Below are positions 1-6,703 of a DNA stretch of 64,000 bases, in pieces. The DNA is from Ectopseudomonas composti. Its GTDB lineage: Bacteria; Pseudomonadota; Gammaproteobacteria; Pseudomonadales; Pseudomonadaceae. The stretch's first letter is position 1. The number at the start of each line of letters is the position of its first letter. The DNA is taken from contig NZ_FOWP01000001.1 of assembly GCF_900115475.1 (NCBI RefSeq), positions 1-64,000 of the forward strand. The letters are read 5' to 3'. The position numbers and the translations under genes are program-made. The notes below the pieces were generated by a model. It was not told the DNA's origin. It searched no databases and saw only the letters and a program-made list of their open reading frames with translations.

Positions 1-2
1 TG

Positions 3-95
3 TGGCGAGTCCTGCGCTTCCTGCTGATACGCGCACTGATGCTGCTGGTGATCTTCTGGTTAATCAGCCGCCTGATGTTCTGGCTGGTGAGCTGA
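3..95 (+). CDS. 3' end of a small hydrophobic protein (partial)
   Basis: The frame is open from the window edge to a TGA at 93-95 and reads as a Leu/Ile/Trp-rich segment (for example RALMLLVIFWLISRLMFWLV), which would be a membrane-spanning C-terminus. The start lies outside the window. It precedes a filamentous-phage replication gene, so it could be a small phage membrane protein or the end of a host gene at a degraded prophage edge. I do not recognise it; only the open frame and its hydrophobicity support it. Confidence 0.35.
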   Translation, partial: WRVLRFLLIRALMLLVIFWLISRLMFWLVS

Positions 96-611
96 ACCAC
101 CCCTTCGCCCCGCGTACCTTTGCGGTTCGAGCACTGATGACCACCCAGGCCGAAGGCAAGCCCAGAGAGCTGGGCTTATTCGACGTGATCGACAGCGATG
201 GCCAGGTGCTCGGTCAATCCCTGGCAGACCTTCGCCAGCTCGGCTACCTCGTGCGCATCCTCAGCCCCTGCATGGCCCATATCAGCCACCCCATGGGGTA
301 CTCCGGGCATGTCATGTGCCGGGGTCGGCCACCGCAGCGAGACAACAGCGGCAACCGACAGGCAGCTAACGGCATGTCTGCAGCTGCCTCTATCCGCTCG
401 GATAGTTCCAGCCCCTTGCCTTCGATCCGCTCCCCGGTGCCGGTGACGGTAATACCGGATAGCGAATACCCCTCCAGGCCGTGGCGGTGAGCGCGACGCG
501 AGCGAGCGGTTCAGTTCAGAGGGAGCGAGCGGCGCGCAAGCCGCTGACGTCCCTGTAACACGTCAGATAAACGAATTTCAGTAACCACGTTACACCAGAG
601 AGATACAGAGA
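96..611. other. 516-bp stretch without a confident gene, upstream of the phage replication gene
   Basis: No gene can be called with confidence. A plus-strand frame from ATG 137 to 490 begins protein-like (MTTQAEGKPRELGLFDVID) but ends in Ser/Pro/Arg-rich sequence typical of a chance frame. A minus-strand frame over 490-258 is also open and contains GERIEGKGLELSERI but has no good start. In Pf1/Pf4 phages the Zot-like assembly ATPase gene directly precedes the replication gene; no Walker A motif or Zot-like frame is present here. The last 100 bp are rich in GCGAGCG repeats and could include the phage intergenic control region, which is unproven. Confidence 0.4.
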
Positions 612-1895
612 ATGAGCGCACCAAAGGACTACTACCGCATTGATATTGAGACCGGGAAAGAGAACCCGAAAAGTCGTCTGTTCTGTGATCCTCGGGCGGG
701 TGGTTTCGTGGATCTGTCCAGCGTTCGAATCCTGGCCTGTAGCGTCGATACCGTCCGCCAGTTGTATCGAGGCCTGATCCGCCCGGAAATCATGTGTCTC
801 TTCGAGAAGCCAGGAACCATCGTCGATTTCGCTGGCCAGCGTTGGCACTCCGGTCGCGTCAGCAAGGATTCCGGCTACCAGTACAAGCTGCAGAACGCTG
901 ACCTCGGGTTCGTCCTGCTCATCAAGAATTTCAACGCCAAAATCGAGAACATCGGTCCACACCTCAAAATCGAAGTGTCACCTCATGCCATCGACACTTT
1001 CTCGCCCGAGCGCCTGCAAGAGCGTCTGGACTACTACGCCAGCCACGTGCTGACCAACGTTGAGCGCAACCAGTGCGCGGTTCACCTCGCGCTAGATCTG
1101 CAAGGTTGGACGCCCCCTGCTGATCTGGTCGCCCGCATGCACTGCCGCGCTCGATCCGCTCGTGATATCTCCGGCATCAAGGAAATCACCTGGGACACCA
1201 AAAGCAGCGTCTACGGACGTGGCGAAACCTACATGTTCGGCTCCGCTGGTGGCGTCCAATTGGCGATCTACAACAAAACCGAGCAAGCCCGAGCTATCGA
1301 CAAGCTCGACTACTGCGAAGGTGTCTGGAAACGCCGCGACAGCTTCGACGAAGCCGACCCGGACAACTACAACCCGGAACAGGACGTGTGGCGTGTCGAG
1401 CTGCGTTACCACCACTCTGTGATCCAGCAATTCGCCTCGGGCTCGTTTGATCTGCACAGCGGCGAAACCATCGAAACCAACAGCTACGCCGCCTTTGCAC
1501 CGCACCTAGACGGCCTGTGGCGCTATGGCCTGCGCCAGTTCAAGCTGCTGGCTCGCCCTGGCTACTTCGAACCGATTTGGACGCTGATCCGTGACGATGT
1601 GCGTGTGGATCTGCCGGTTGATTCCCTGGTGGATGAAACCGAGTACAAGCGCCAATACAAGACCTCGCGGGGCTTCTCGGGCAAGAACGTCGAGTTATTC
1701 CTGGGAAACTTCGTCAGCCTGCTGGCTAGGGAGCGAGTGGGCGCAAAAAAGGCTTTCTACCGGCTAAAAGAATGGGAGTGTTGGCCGGTCATTCGCGACC
1801 ACTACGCCGCAAAAGGCATGGATGAAGACGGGCTGTATAAGCACATCAAAGGCATCCTGGAGGAACGCCATGTGCGTTGGGGGCGTGCTGTATGA
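612..1895 (+). CDS. Filamentous phage (Pf1/Pf4-type) replication initiation protein
   Basis: A 427-residue protein resembling, as far as I recall, the replication initiator of Pf-type Pseudomonas phages (PA0727-like, about 429 aa; replication initiation factor family). Such proteins nick the double-stranded replicative form to start rolling-circle replication. Visible features are an N-terminal part with mixed beta-like segments, a central NQCAVHLALDLQGW stretch, the conserved-looking VYGRGETYMFGS and QLAIYNKTEQA, and a basic C-terminus (RHVRWGRA). The ATG at 612 follows AGAGAGATACAGAGA, a weak Shine-Dalgarno. Its stop overlaps the integrase start by ATGA (1892-1895), the gene order seen in Pf prophages. 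The family call is from remembered similarity and gene order, not a search. Confidence 0.8.
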   Translation: MSAPKDYYRIDIETGKENPKSRLFCDPRAGGFVDLSSVRILACSVDTVRQLYRGLIRPEIMCLFEKPGTIVDFAGQRWHSGRVSKDSGYQYKLQNADLGFVLLIKNFNAKIENIGPHLKIEVSPHAIDTFSPERLQERLDYYASHVLTNVERNQCAVHLALDLQGWTPPADLVARMHCRARSARDISGIKEITWDTKSSVYGRGETYMFGSAGGVQLAIYNKTEQARAIDKLDYCEGVWKRRDSFDEADPDNYNPEQDVWRVELRYHHSVIQQFASGSFDLHSGETIETNSYAAFAPHLDGLWRYGLRQFKLLARPGYFEPIWTLIRDDVRVDLPVDSLVDETEYKRQYKTSRGFSGKNVELFLGNFVSLLARERVGAKKAFYRLKEWECWPVIRDHYAAKGMDEDGLYKHIKGILEERHVRWGRAV

Positions 1896-2887
1896 CGGCC
1901 AGGAAAGACGGCAACACCTGGACCGCTGATTTCTACGAAAACGGTCGCTCGGGTCGTCGTATTCGTAAGAAGGGTTTCAAGACCAAGGCCGCAGCCCAGC
2001 GCTATGAGTCTGAGTTTTTCGCCAGCCTCAACACTACCGGTCGACCGCTCGACGATCGCCTGTCGGATCTGGTGACGCTCTGGCATGACCTGCACGGCTG
2101 CTCGCTCAAGGATGCCAAGCACCGTCTTGCACGCACCCTCGCCACGGTCGAACGCCTCGGCAATCCGATGGCCTCCAACTTCGATGCCCTCGCCTGGGCA
2201 CGCTATCGCCAGACACGCCTCAAGGACGTCAGCCCGCACACCGTCAACCATGAACAGCGTTACCTGTCGGCGGTCTTCTCCGAACTGATCCGCCTGGGTG
2301 CCTGGGCTGGCAACAACCCGTTGGCCAAGGTTCGCCAGATCAAGACCGACCAGACCGAGCTGACGTTTCTGACCTTGCAACAGGTCGAACAACTGCTTGA
2401 AGAGTGCAAGCGCTCGACCAACAACCATACGTATCCGGTTGCGCTGATCTGCTTGGCCACAGGCGCCCGATGGGATGAAGCGGAATCCCTGCCACGCGGT
2501 GCGCTGTTCGGCGGTAAGGCCCACTTTCACCGGACCAAAAACCGCCAGTCCCGGTCGGTGCCGATCCCCAAAGAGGTCGAAGAGATTGCGTTAAAGGTTG
2601 GGATGCCGGGAAATGGCCGATTGTTCATGCCTTGCCGGTCGGCATTCCGATCAGCTTACCAGCGCTGCGGCTTCCACACTCCTGGCCAGATGACCCACAT
2701 TCTCCGGCACACCTTCGCCAGTCATTACATGATGGGCGGTGGTGACATCCTGGGTCTGCAACGCATCCTCGGGCACTCCACCATCACGATGACCATGCGC
2801 TATGCACACCTGTCGCCTGATCATCTGGAGTCGGCGCTACGGCTCTCCCCTCTCAACCAGAGCGGTCATGCCGTGGTATGCGTGTAA
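1892..2887 (+). CDS. Phage integrase, tyrosine recombinase (Pf-type)
   Basis: A 331-residue site-specific recombinase that would integrate and excise the phage at the adjacent tRNA-Met. I place the start at ATG 1892, overlapping the rep stop by ATGA, rather than 15 bp upstream. The N-terminus (GNTWTADFYENGRSGRRIRKK) resembles an arm-binding domain. The catalytic set is complete: R193 in TGARWDE, H269 and R272 in HILRHTF, H295 in LGHST and the nucleophile Y304 in MRYAHLSP. Length and position after rep match Pf4 PA0728 from memory. Because all catalytic residues are intact, the recombinase may be functional. Confidence 0.9.
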   Translation: MTARKDGNTWTADFYENGRSGRRIRKKGFKTKAAAQRYESEFFASLNTTGRPLDDRLSDLVTLWHDLHGCSLKDAKHRLARTLATVERLGNPMASNFDALAWARYRQTRLKDVSPHTVNHEQRYLSAVFSELIRLGAWAGNNPLAKVRQIKTDQTELTFLTLQQVEQLLEECKRSTNNHTYPVALICLATGARWDEAESLPRGALFGGKAHFHRTKNRQSRSVPIPKEVEEIALKVGMPGNGRLFMPCRSAFRSAYQRCGFHTPGQMTHILRHTFASHYMMGGGDILGLQRILGHSTITMTMRYAHLSPDHLESALRLSPLNQSGHAVVCV

Positions 2888-2939
2888 CTTGCGTGCATGT
2901 ATGCTATCAATGATTGCACTGAATCCACAGGAGGTAGCC

Positions 2940-3182
2940 ATGGCCGCTATCACTATTCGAAACCTCGACGACGACTTGAAAGCTCAGCTCCGCATTGTTG
3001 CGGCTAGCCATGGCCGCTCGATGGAAGAAGAAGTCCGTTTCATCATTCGGCAGGCTCTGTCACGTCAAGAAAAGCGTGGCGGTTTGGGCAGTCGTATTCA
3101 CTCCCGCTTTGCCGCTGTCGGTGGGGCTGACCTTGAATTGCCAGAGCGCAAAACCAAAGCCCGTGCAGCGAGCTTCGATTAA
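2940..3182 (+). CDS. FitA/VapB-type ribbon-helix-helix antitoxin
   Basis: An 80-residue protein starting MAAITIRNLDDDLKAQLRI, the typical beta-strand plus helix of FitA-like (StbC-type) ribbon-helix-helix DNA-binding antitoxins. The C-terminal tail (GLGSRIHSRFAAVGGADLEL) is the kind that occupies the toxin active site. The ATG at 2940 has an AGGAGG 5 bases upstream, an excellent Shine-Dalgarno; an in-frame start 138 bp further upstream lies inside the integrase and is rejected. The stop overlaps the next start (TAATG), implying translational coupling with the PIN toxin. It would bind and silence the toxin and repress its own promoter, as in the family. Confidence 0.85.
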   Translation: MAAITIRNLDDDLKAQLRIVAASHGRSMEEEVRFIIRQALSRQEKRGGLGSRIHSRFAAVGGADLELPERKTKARAASFD

Positions 3183-3601
3183 TGATCCTGCTTGATACCA
3201 ACGTTCTGTCGGAACTCATGCGTGCCAAGCCTGCCCCTCAGGTTCTGGAGTGGGTTGACGCTCAGCCTGCCGGGGATCTGGTAATCACCTCGATCACCGT
3301 TGCGGAAATTCTCTATGGCATTGCCAGGATGCCGGACGGTAAGCGCAAGCAAGGATTGCTCGATGTAGCTTCGGTCATGTTCGATGAAGACTTCGCGGGC
3401 AACATCCTGCCGTTCGATGCAGATGCCGCTGTGCACTACGCAGAGATAGCCGCAGAAACCGAGGCTAAAGGGCGGGTGGTTGATATGGCCGATGCGCAGA
3501 TAGCTGCAATTGGTCGGCTACATGATGCCGTGATCGCAACTCGCAATATTCGCCACTTCGAAACGCTGGGCGTTGCCTTGGTAGATCCCTGGAGCAACTA
3601 G
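3182..3601 (+). CDS. FitB/VapC-type PIN-domain ribonuclease toxin
   Basis: A 139-residue PIN-domain protein, likely a Mg-dependent RNase inhibited by the preceding antitoxin. The acidic site is visible: D5 in LLDTNVLSE, E42 in TVAEILYG and D104 in MADAQIAA, followed by the conserved TRN (120-122) and RHF. Length and LLDTNVLSELM are characteristic of FitB/VapC. It starts on the last base of the antitoxin stop and ends 94 bp before the encoded CCA of tRNA-Met. Pf4 carries a ParE-type toxin-antitoxin pair near its integrase, from memory; here that slot holds a different toxin class. Confidence 0.88.
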   Translation: MILLDTNVLSELMRAKPAPQVLEWVDAQPAGDLVITSITVAEILYGIARMPDGKRKQGLLDVASVMFDEDFAGNILPFDADAAVHYAEIAAETEAKGRVVDMADAQIAAIGRLHDAVIATRNIRHFETLGVALVDPWSN

Positions 3602-3661
3602 CCAGGATCTGCCGCTGTAGACAGGGTGTAGTCACTTCGTAGTCACTACCCCAGAAACGAC

Positions 3662-3688
3662 AAAGGGCTAGCCGAAGCTAACCCTTTG
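3662..3688 (-). terminator. Stem-loop downstream of tRNA-Met
   Basis: CAAAGGG(C/T)TAGC pairs with GCTAACCCTTTG around a CGAA loop; on the minus strand the loop is the stable UUCG tetraloop. It lies 7 bp past the CCA end of the tRNA and is a plausible terminator or processing hairpin, although only a broken U-tract follows (CGTTTC). It may also lie within the phage attachment region. Confidence 0.55.
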
Positions 3689-3695
3689 AAAAATA

Positions 3696-3772
3696 TGGTG
3701 GCTACACCGGGACTTGAACCTGGGACATCAGCATTATGAATGCTGCGCTCTAACCAACTGAGCTATGTAGCC
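3696..3772 (-). tRNA. tRNA-Met (CAT), elongator
   Basis: A 77-nt tRNA on the minus strand with 5' GGCTACA pairing 3' TGTAGCC, discriminator A and encoded CCA (3696-3698). The D arm is AGCTCAGTTGGTTAGAGC, the anticodon arm CAGCA-TTCATAA-TGCTG (anticodon CAT) and the T arm contains GGTTCAAGTCC. The G1:C72 pair argues against initiator tRNA, and the 5' half matches the E. coli elongator tRNA-Met closely, making tRNA-Ile2 unlikely. Its 3' end faces the integrase and toxin-antitoxin genes, so it is the probable attachment site of the Pf-type element. Confidence 0.97.
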
Positions 3773-3995
3773 AACGGCGCGCATTTTCCGCGTCTCGCCT
3801 ACCGCTGTCAACCCCAGATCATCGATAAATTTACGTTTTATCAAGCGGTTAGGCTTCGCGGGTGGCGGCACGCTGAATCGCTCGTTTCTGAGCCTGCGTC
3901 GCACCTTCAAACTGCTCGGACGGTGCTTGCGGGGCTGTCGGGCGATGCCGGAAAATCCGCTCCCAGCAGGCTGCAGCGCCGCCGCGCGCTGGCCC

Positions 3996-4223
3996 ATGAA
4001 CCAGGAGAGCACCTTGAGAGCGAGAGACGATTTCGACGATCTGCGGGCGGAGCGTGATAGGCCGACGCATTACCGCAACGAACCCAACCGCTTCGCCGGG
4101 CTGTGGAAGCAGATCGCGATTGGCATCGTCGTCGGCTACAGCGTGCTGGGCATCATCAGTGCGGTCGTCTGGATGCTTATCGCCCAGGTTGCGCTGAGTG
4201 GTATGTCGATCACCCTGCCTTAA
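3996..4223 (+). CDS. Small membrane protein of unknown function
   Basis: A 75-residue protein (MNQESTLRARDDFDDL...) with a charged N-terminal half and one long hydrophobic segment (IAIGIVVGYSVLGIISAVVW) near the C-terminus, so probably a single-pass inner-membrane protein. ATG 3996 is preceded by GCTGGCCC with no strong Shine-Dalgarno; the longer frame upstream looks non-coding. It converges with the next gene, the two overlapping by 4 bp at their 3' ends. I do not recognise a family. Confidence 0.55.
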   Translation: MNQESTLRARDDFDDLRAERDRPTHYRNEPNRFAGLWKQIAIGIVVGYSVLGIISAVVWMLIAQVALSGMSITLP

Positions 4224-4576
4224 CGCCCGCACCATTGCCCTTCACAGGGCACGCCATCGTTGTCGCCGTCCATCTTGGTGCCGGGGCAGTTGCGCAGAAA
4301 GAAGGTGGCTTCGGCGCAGGAGGTCATCTGCGAGCAGTGGGTGCGGCCATCGCAACGATACTGCTTGCTGGCCACCTGGGCCGCAGGCTGGTTGAGCGAG
4401 GGTGAGGGGAGCAGGCTGTCCATCGAGAAGCTGGACGCACTAGGCTGGCTGACCACCGGGTTATCCATCACCGAGCCATCGCTGGCGATGTTGCTGATGA
4501 TCGGGCTGCCGGGCTTGCTCAGGTAGAACTGCCAGAAGGCGGCGCCCAGCAGCAGAATGATGATCAGCTTCTTCAT
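4220..4576 (-). CDS. Excalibur calcium-binding domain protein
   Basis: 118 residues beginning MKKLIIILLLGAAFW, a membrane anchor or signal segment, then a Ser/Pro-rich linker and a C-terminal cysteine-rich domain containing TKMDGDNDGVPCEGQWC. The DxDxDGxxCE loop is the hallmark of the Excalibur extracellular calcium-binding domain, found fused to or near secreted nucleases. The paired cysteines (CDGRTHC, TSCAEA, RNCPG, PCEGQWC) suggest disulphides, hence a periplasmic location. I start at this ATG, not 87 bp upstream, because the membrane segment begins here. No nuclease lies next to it, and its role is unknown. Confidence 0.8.
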   Translation of the reverse strand: MKKLIIILLLGAAFWQFYLSKPGSPIISNIASDGSVMDNPVVSQPSASSFSMDSLLPSPSLNQPAAQVASKQYRCDGRTHCSQMTSCAEATFFLRNCPGTKMDGDNDGVPCEGQWCGR

Positions 4577-4714
4577 TGCACAGTCCCTTGCCTGTTTCAG
4601 TGGTTGCCAGTATTGGCTCGCCGCGCCGACAAAGCCAGGGTTGCGCACTGGCACACTTGCCATCCCCTGCCCGCCTCTTCATCCTGCCCCATTGTTCGCC
4701 AAACGAGCCCTGTC

Positions 4715-4879
4715 ATGACGCCCATCCAGAATATCGGCCTGGCGCTATTCGTTGTGCTTTCCATCGGTTTCGCCATCGGCCACAAGACCGAGTGTGGCGA
4801 TGGCCGCGTGGTGGAAACCTATCTGGCCAAAGGGCTGGCCTCGCAGTTGCTGGGGCATGATCTTTGCCAGCAACCCTGA
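4715..4879 (+). CDS. Small single-pass membrane/exported protein, unknown
   Basis: 54 residues: MTPIQNIGLALFVVLSIGFAIGH is an N-terminal membrane segment, followed by a short soluble tail with two cysteines (TECGDG, HDLCQQ) that could form a disulphide in the periplasm. ATG 4715 is chosen because the hydrophobic segment starts there. It ends 26 bp before the next lipoprotein gene on the same strand, so the two may be cotranscribed. Family unknown; the call rests on composition and spacing. Confidence 0.45.
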   Translation: MTPIQNIGLALFVVLSIGFAIGHKTECGDGRVVETYLAKGLASQLLGHDLCQQP

Positions 4880-4905
4880 ACACCTCTTCATTAAGGATTG
4901 ATGCG

Positions 4906-5352
4906 ATGAAAAAGTTCGCCTTGCTTGTCAGCGTTGGCCTGCTTGGAGCCTGCGCCAACCTGGGTTCGCAACCACCGGTGCCGGTTACTTCGCCGGTGGT
5001 GCAGGCCTTTCGTGATATCTGCCTGCAGACGGCGCCGAGCTTCGCCGAGGCGCGGCGCATTGCGCGCCAGCATGGCATCACCGAGATGACCGATATGGGC
5101 TTTGCCACCATCGGCTTCAATGCGGACAAGAGCCTGAGCATTCAGGTGAAGGTCAGCCACGAATGCGTGGTGACCAGCGAGGCGCAGGAGGATGACACCC
5201 TGACTCGTCAGTTACTGAGTGCGGCGGCGATCAATGCCGGCACCACGGTGCCGCGCAAGGTGCCGGTGAAGATGATGATCGCCGGGCAGCCGTTCATCCT
5301 GACGCACGACCGCGAAGGCGGTGAGGCCTTCATGATGTTGAAGCCGGAATGA
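4906..5352 (+). CDS. Putative lipoprotein, unknown function
   Basis: 148 residues starting MKKFALLVSVGLLGACANLG, a textbook lipoprotein signal with lipobox LGAC; LspA, encoded near 57.5 kb, would process it. The mature part contains RDICLQTAPSFAEARRIA and KVSHECVVT, giving two cysteines, and ends EAFMMLKPE. I use ATG 4906 (AAGGATTGATGCG upstream gives a Shine-Dalgarno) instead of the start 42 bp upstream, which would bury the signal. No function is inferred beyond envelope localisation. Confidence 0.7.
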   Translation: MKKFALLVSVGLLGACANLGSQPPVPVTSPVVQAFRDICLQTAPSFAEARRIARQHGITEMTDMGFATIGFNADKSLSIQVKVSHECVVTSEAQEDDTLTRQLLSAAAINAGTTVPRKVPVKMMIAGQPFILTHDREGGEAFMMLKPE

Positions 5353-5433
5353 AAGAACTAGCATCCTCTCCCCCGAGCCACGTTCGACGGGGGTGGCCGG
5401 CAGACTTACGGCGTTTTCAGCCCTCTCCCCCAA

Positions 5434-5459
5434 CCCCTCTCCCATAAATGGGAGAGGGG
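5434..5459. repeat. Palindromic intergenic repeat, terminator-like
   Basis: A perfect 12-bp inverted repeat CCCCTCTCCCAT-AA-ATGGGAGAGGGG lies between the convergent lipoprotein and EamA genes. A near copy is at 30064-30089 (one arm reads GGGAGAAGGG), so this is a dispersed family. It may act as a bidirectional transcript end. Confidence 0.7.
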
Positions 5460-5512
5460 AGCAAAGCGCGCAGGACCTTATGTGAACAGCGTTACGCTAA
5501 TCGGGGGTATTT

Positions 5513-6427
5513 TCAGGCGCTTTTGCCTGGTCGCGTAGCCAGCAGCAGACCGCCGAAGATCATCGCGGCGCCCAGCCAGTGATAGACCTGCAGGCTCTCG
5601 TTCAATAGCACCCAGCCCAGCAACGCAGTGAATACCGGCATGACGTAGTTGGTCAGCGCCGCCTTGGCCGCTCCGATCACGCGGATACCGTGGTTCCAGG
5701 CCAGGTAGGCCAGCAGTGAGGCGAATACGGCGGTGTAGGCGACGGCCGAGAGGTTGGCGACGTTGACCGCCAGGTGCTCACCTTGGCTCAGCTCATATAA
5801 ATAGAAGGGCAGGATCAGCGGCACGCCGAGCAGGATGAACACGCCCAGCAGCGCCAGCGGCGGAATCGGCTGCAGGTACGCCGCCCAGCGCCGCAGCAGC
5901 AGCGAATACAACGCCCAGTCGACCACTGCCAGCAACATGATCAGGTCGCCCTGGTTGAACGACAGGCTGGTGATGCGGCTCCACTGGCCATGGCTGATCA
6001 ATACCGCCAGCCCCGCCACAGCCACCAGCATGCCCCACCAGGCGCGGCGCGCCGGCCATTCGTTGAGCAATAGCCCGGCGCCGATGAAGGTCACCAGCGG
6101 CAGGCATGTGTTGACCAGCGAAATGTTGATCGCTGCGGTGGTCTGCGCAGCGCTGTAGAGCAGCGAGTTGTAGCCGGCGATCCCCAGGCCGCCAAGCACC
6201 AGCAAACGCCAGCCCGCATGGTAGAGGGCTGCGCGATGACGCCACAGCGGCATGGCGACAAAGGGCAACAACAGCGCCAAAGCCAGGCACCAGCGCCAGA
6301 ACGATAGGGTGAACGGCGCGATTTCACCGGCGAAGGCGCGCGCCACCAGGGCGTTGCCGGACCAGCAGAGGTTGGCCAGCAGCAGACCGAACAGCGCCAG
6401 CGGGCGCGAATGATTGAGTGCGTTCAT
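5513..6427 (-). CDS. EamA/DMT-family inner-membrane transporter
   Basis: 304 residues with about ten hydrophobic segments in two homologous halves, as in drug/metabolite transporters of the EamA (RhaT/YdcZ-like) class. Recognisable pieces are LLLANLCWSGNALVARAFAG at the first helix, a GYNSLLYSAAQTTAAINISL stretch in helix 3-4 and, in the second half, AAKAALTNYVMPVFTALLGW, the usual 'P-x-x-t' helix before the last two segments (LGAAMIFGGLLLA). The substrate cannot be predicted. It is a single-gene unit with 276 bp before the next gene on the same strand. Confidence 0.88.
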   Translation of the reverse strand: MNALNHSRPLALFGLLLANLCWSGNALVARAFAGEIAPFTLSFWRWCLALALLLPFVAMPLWRHRAALYHAGWRLLVLGGLGIAGYNSLLYSAAQTTAAINISLVNTCLPLVTFIGAGLLLNEWPARRAWWGMLVAVAGLAVLISHGQWSRITSLSFNQGDLIMLLAVVDWALYSLLLRRWAAYLQPIPPLALLGVFILLGVPLILPFYLYELSQGEHLAVNVANLSAVAYTAVFASLLAYLAWNHGIRVIGAAKAALTNYVMPVFTALLGWVLLNESLQVYHWLGAAMIFGGLLLATRPGKSA

Positions 6428-6703
6428 AGGGCGAGCACCGCAGCGCAGGCGCGGCTTTTATCCGGGCGGGGGTTGGACGGTTGAGCACGGTCACCGAGCA
6501 GGCAGTGCTGAGCGATCATTGCGTAGCTTCCGAATCAGTCGGCTTTGCACCATACGGAGGCAGGCAATGCTTGGCAAGCTGGCGCACCAACCCAACGGCG
6601 TCATGACGTTCAGGCCGGCACGAGCAGAAAAACATGGACGCATGGTGCGAGCGTGAGGGGCGAGTAGCACGCATTCCCGGTGCGCGCGGCGCCCCCTACG
6701 CCG

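Noticed and set aside
3696..3772. tRNA with CAT anticodon as initiator tRNA-fMet or tRNA-Ile2
   Set aside because: Initiator tRNA would have a mismatched first pair; here G1:C72 pairs, and the body matches elongator tRNA-Met of E. coli better than tRNA-Ile2.
3740..4235. Open frames on both strands just after tRNA-Met (105 and 128 residues)
   Set aside because: They cover the tRNA or the small membrane-protein gene in other frames and look like shadow translations.
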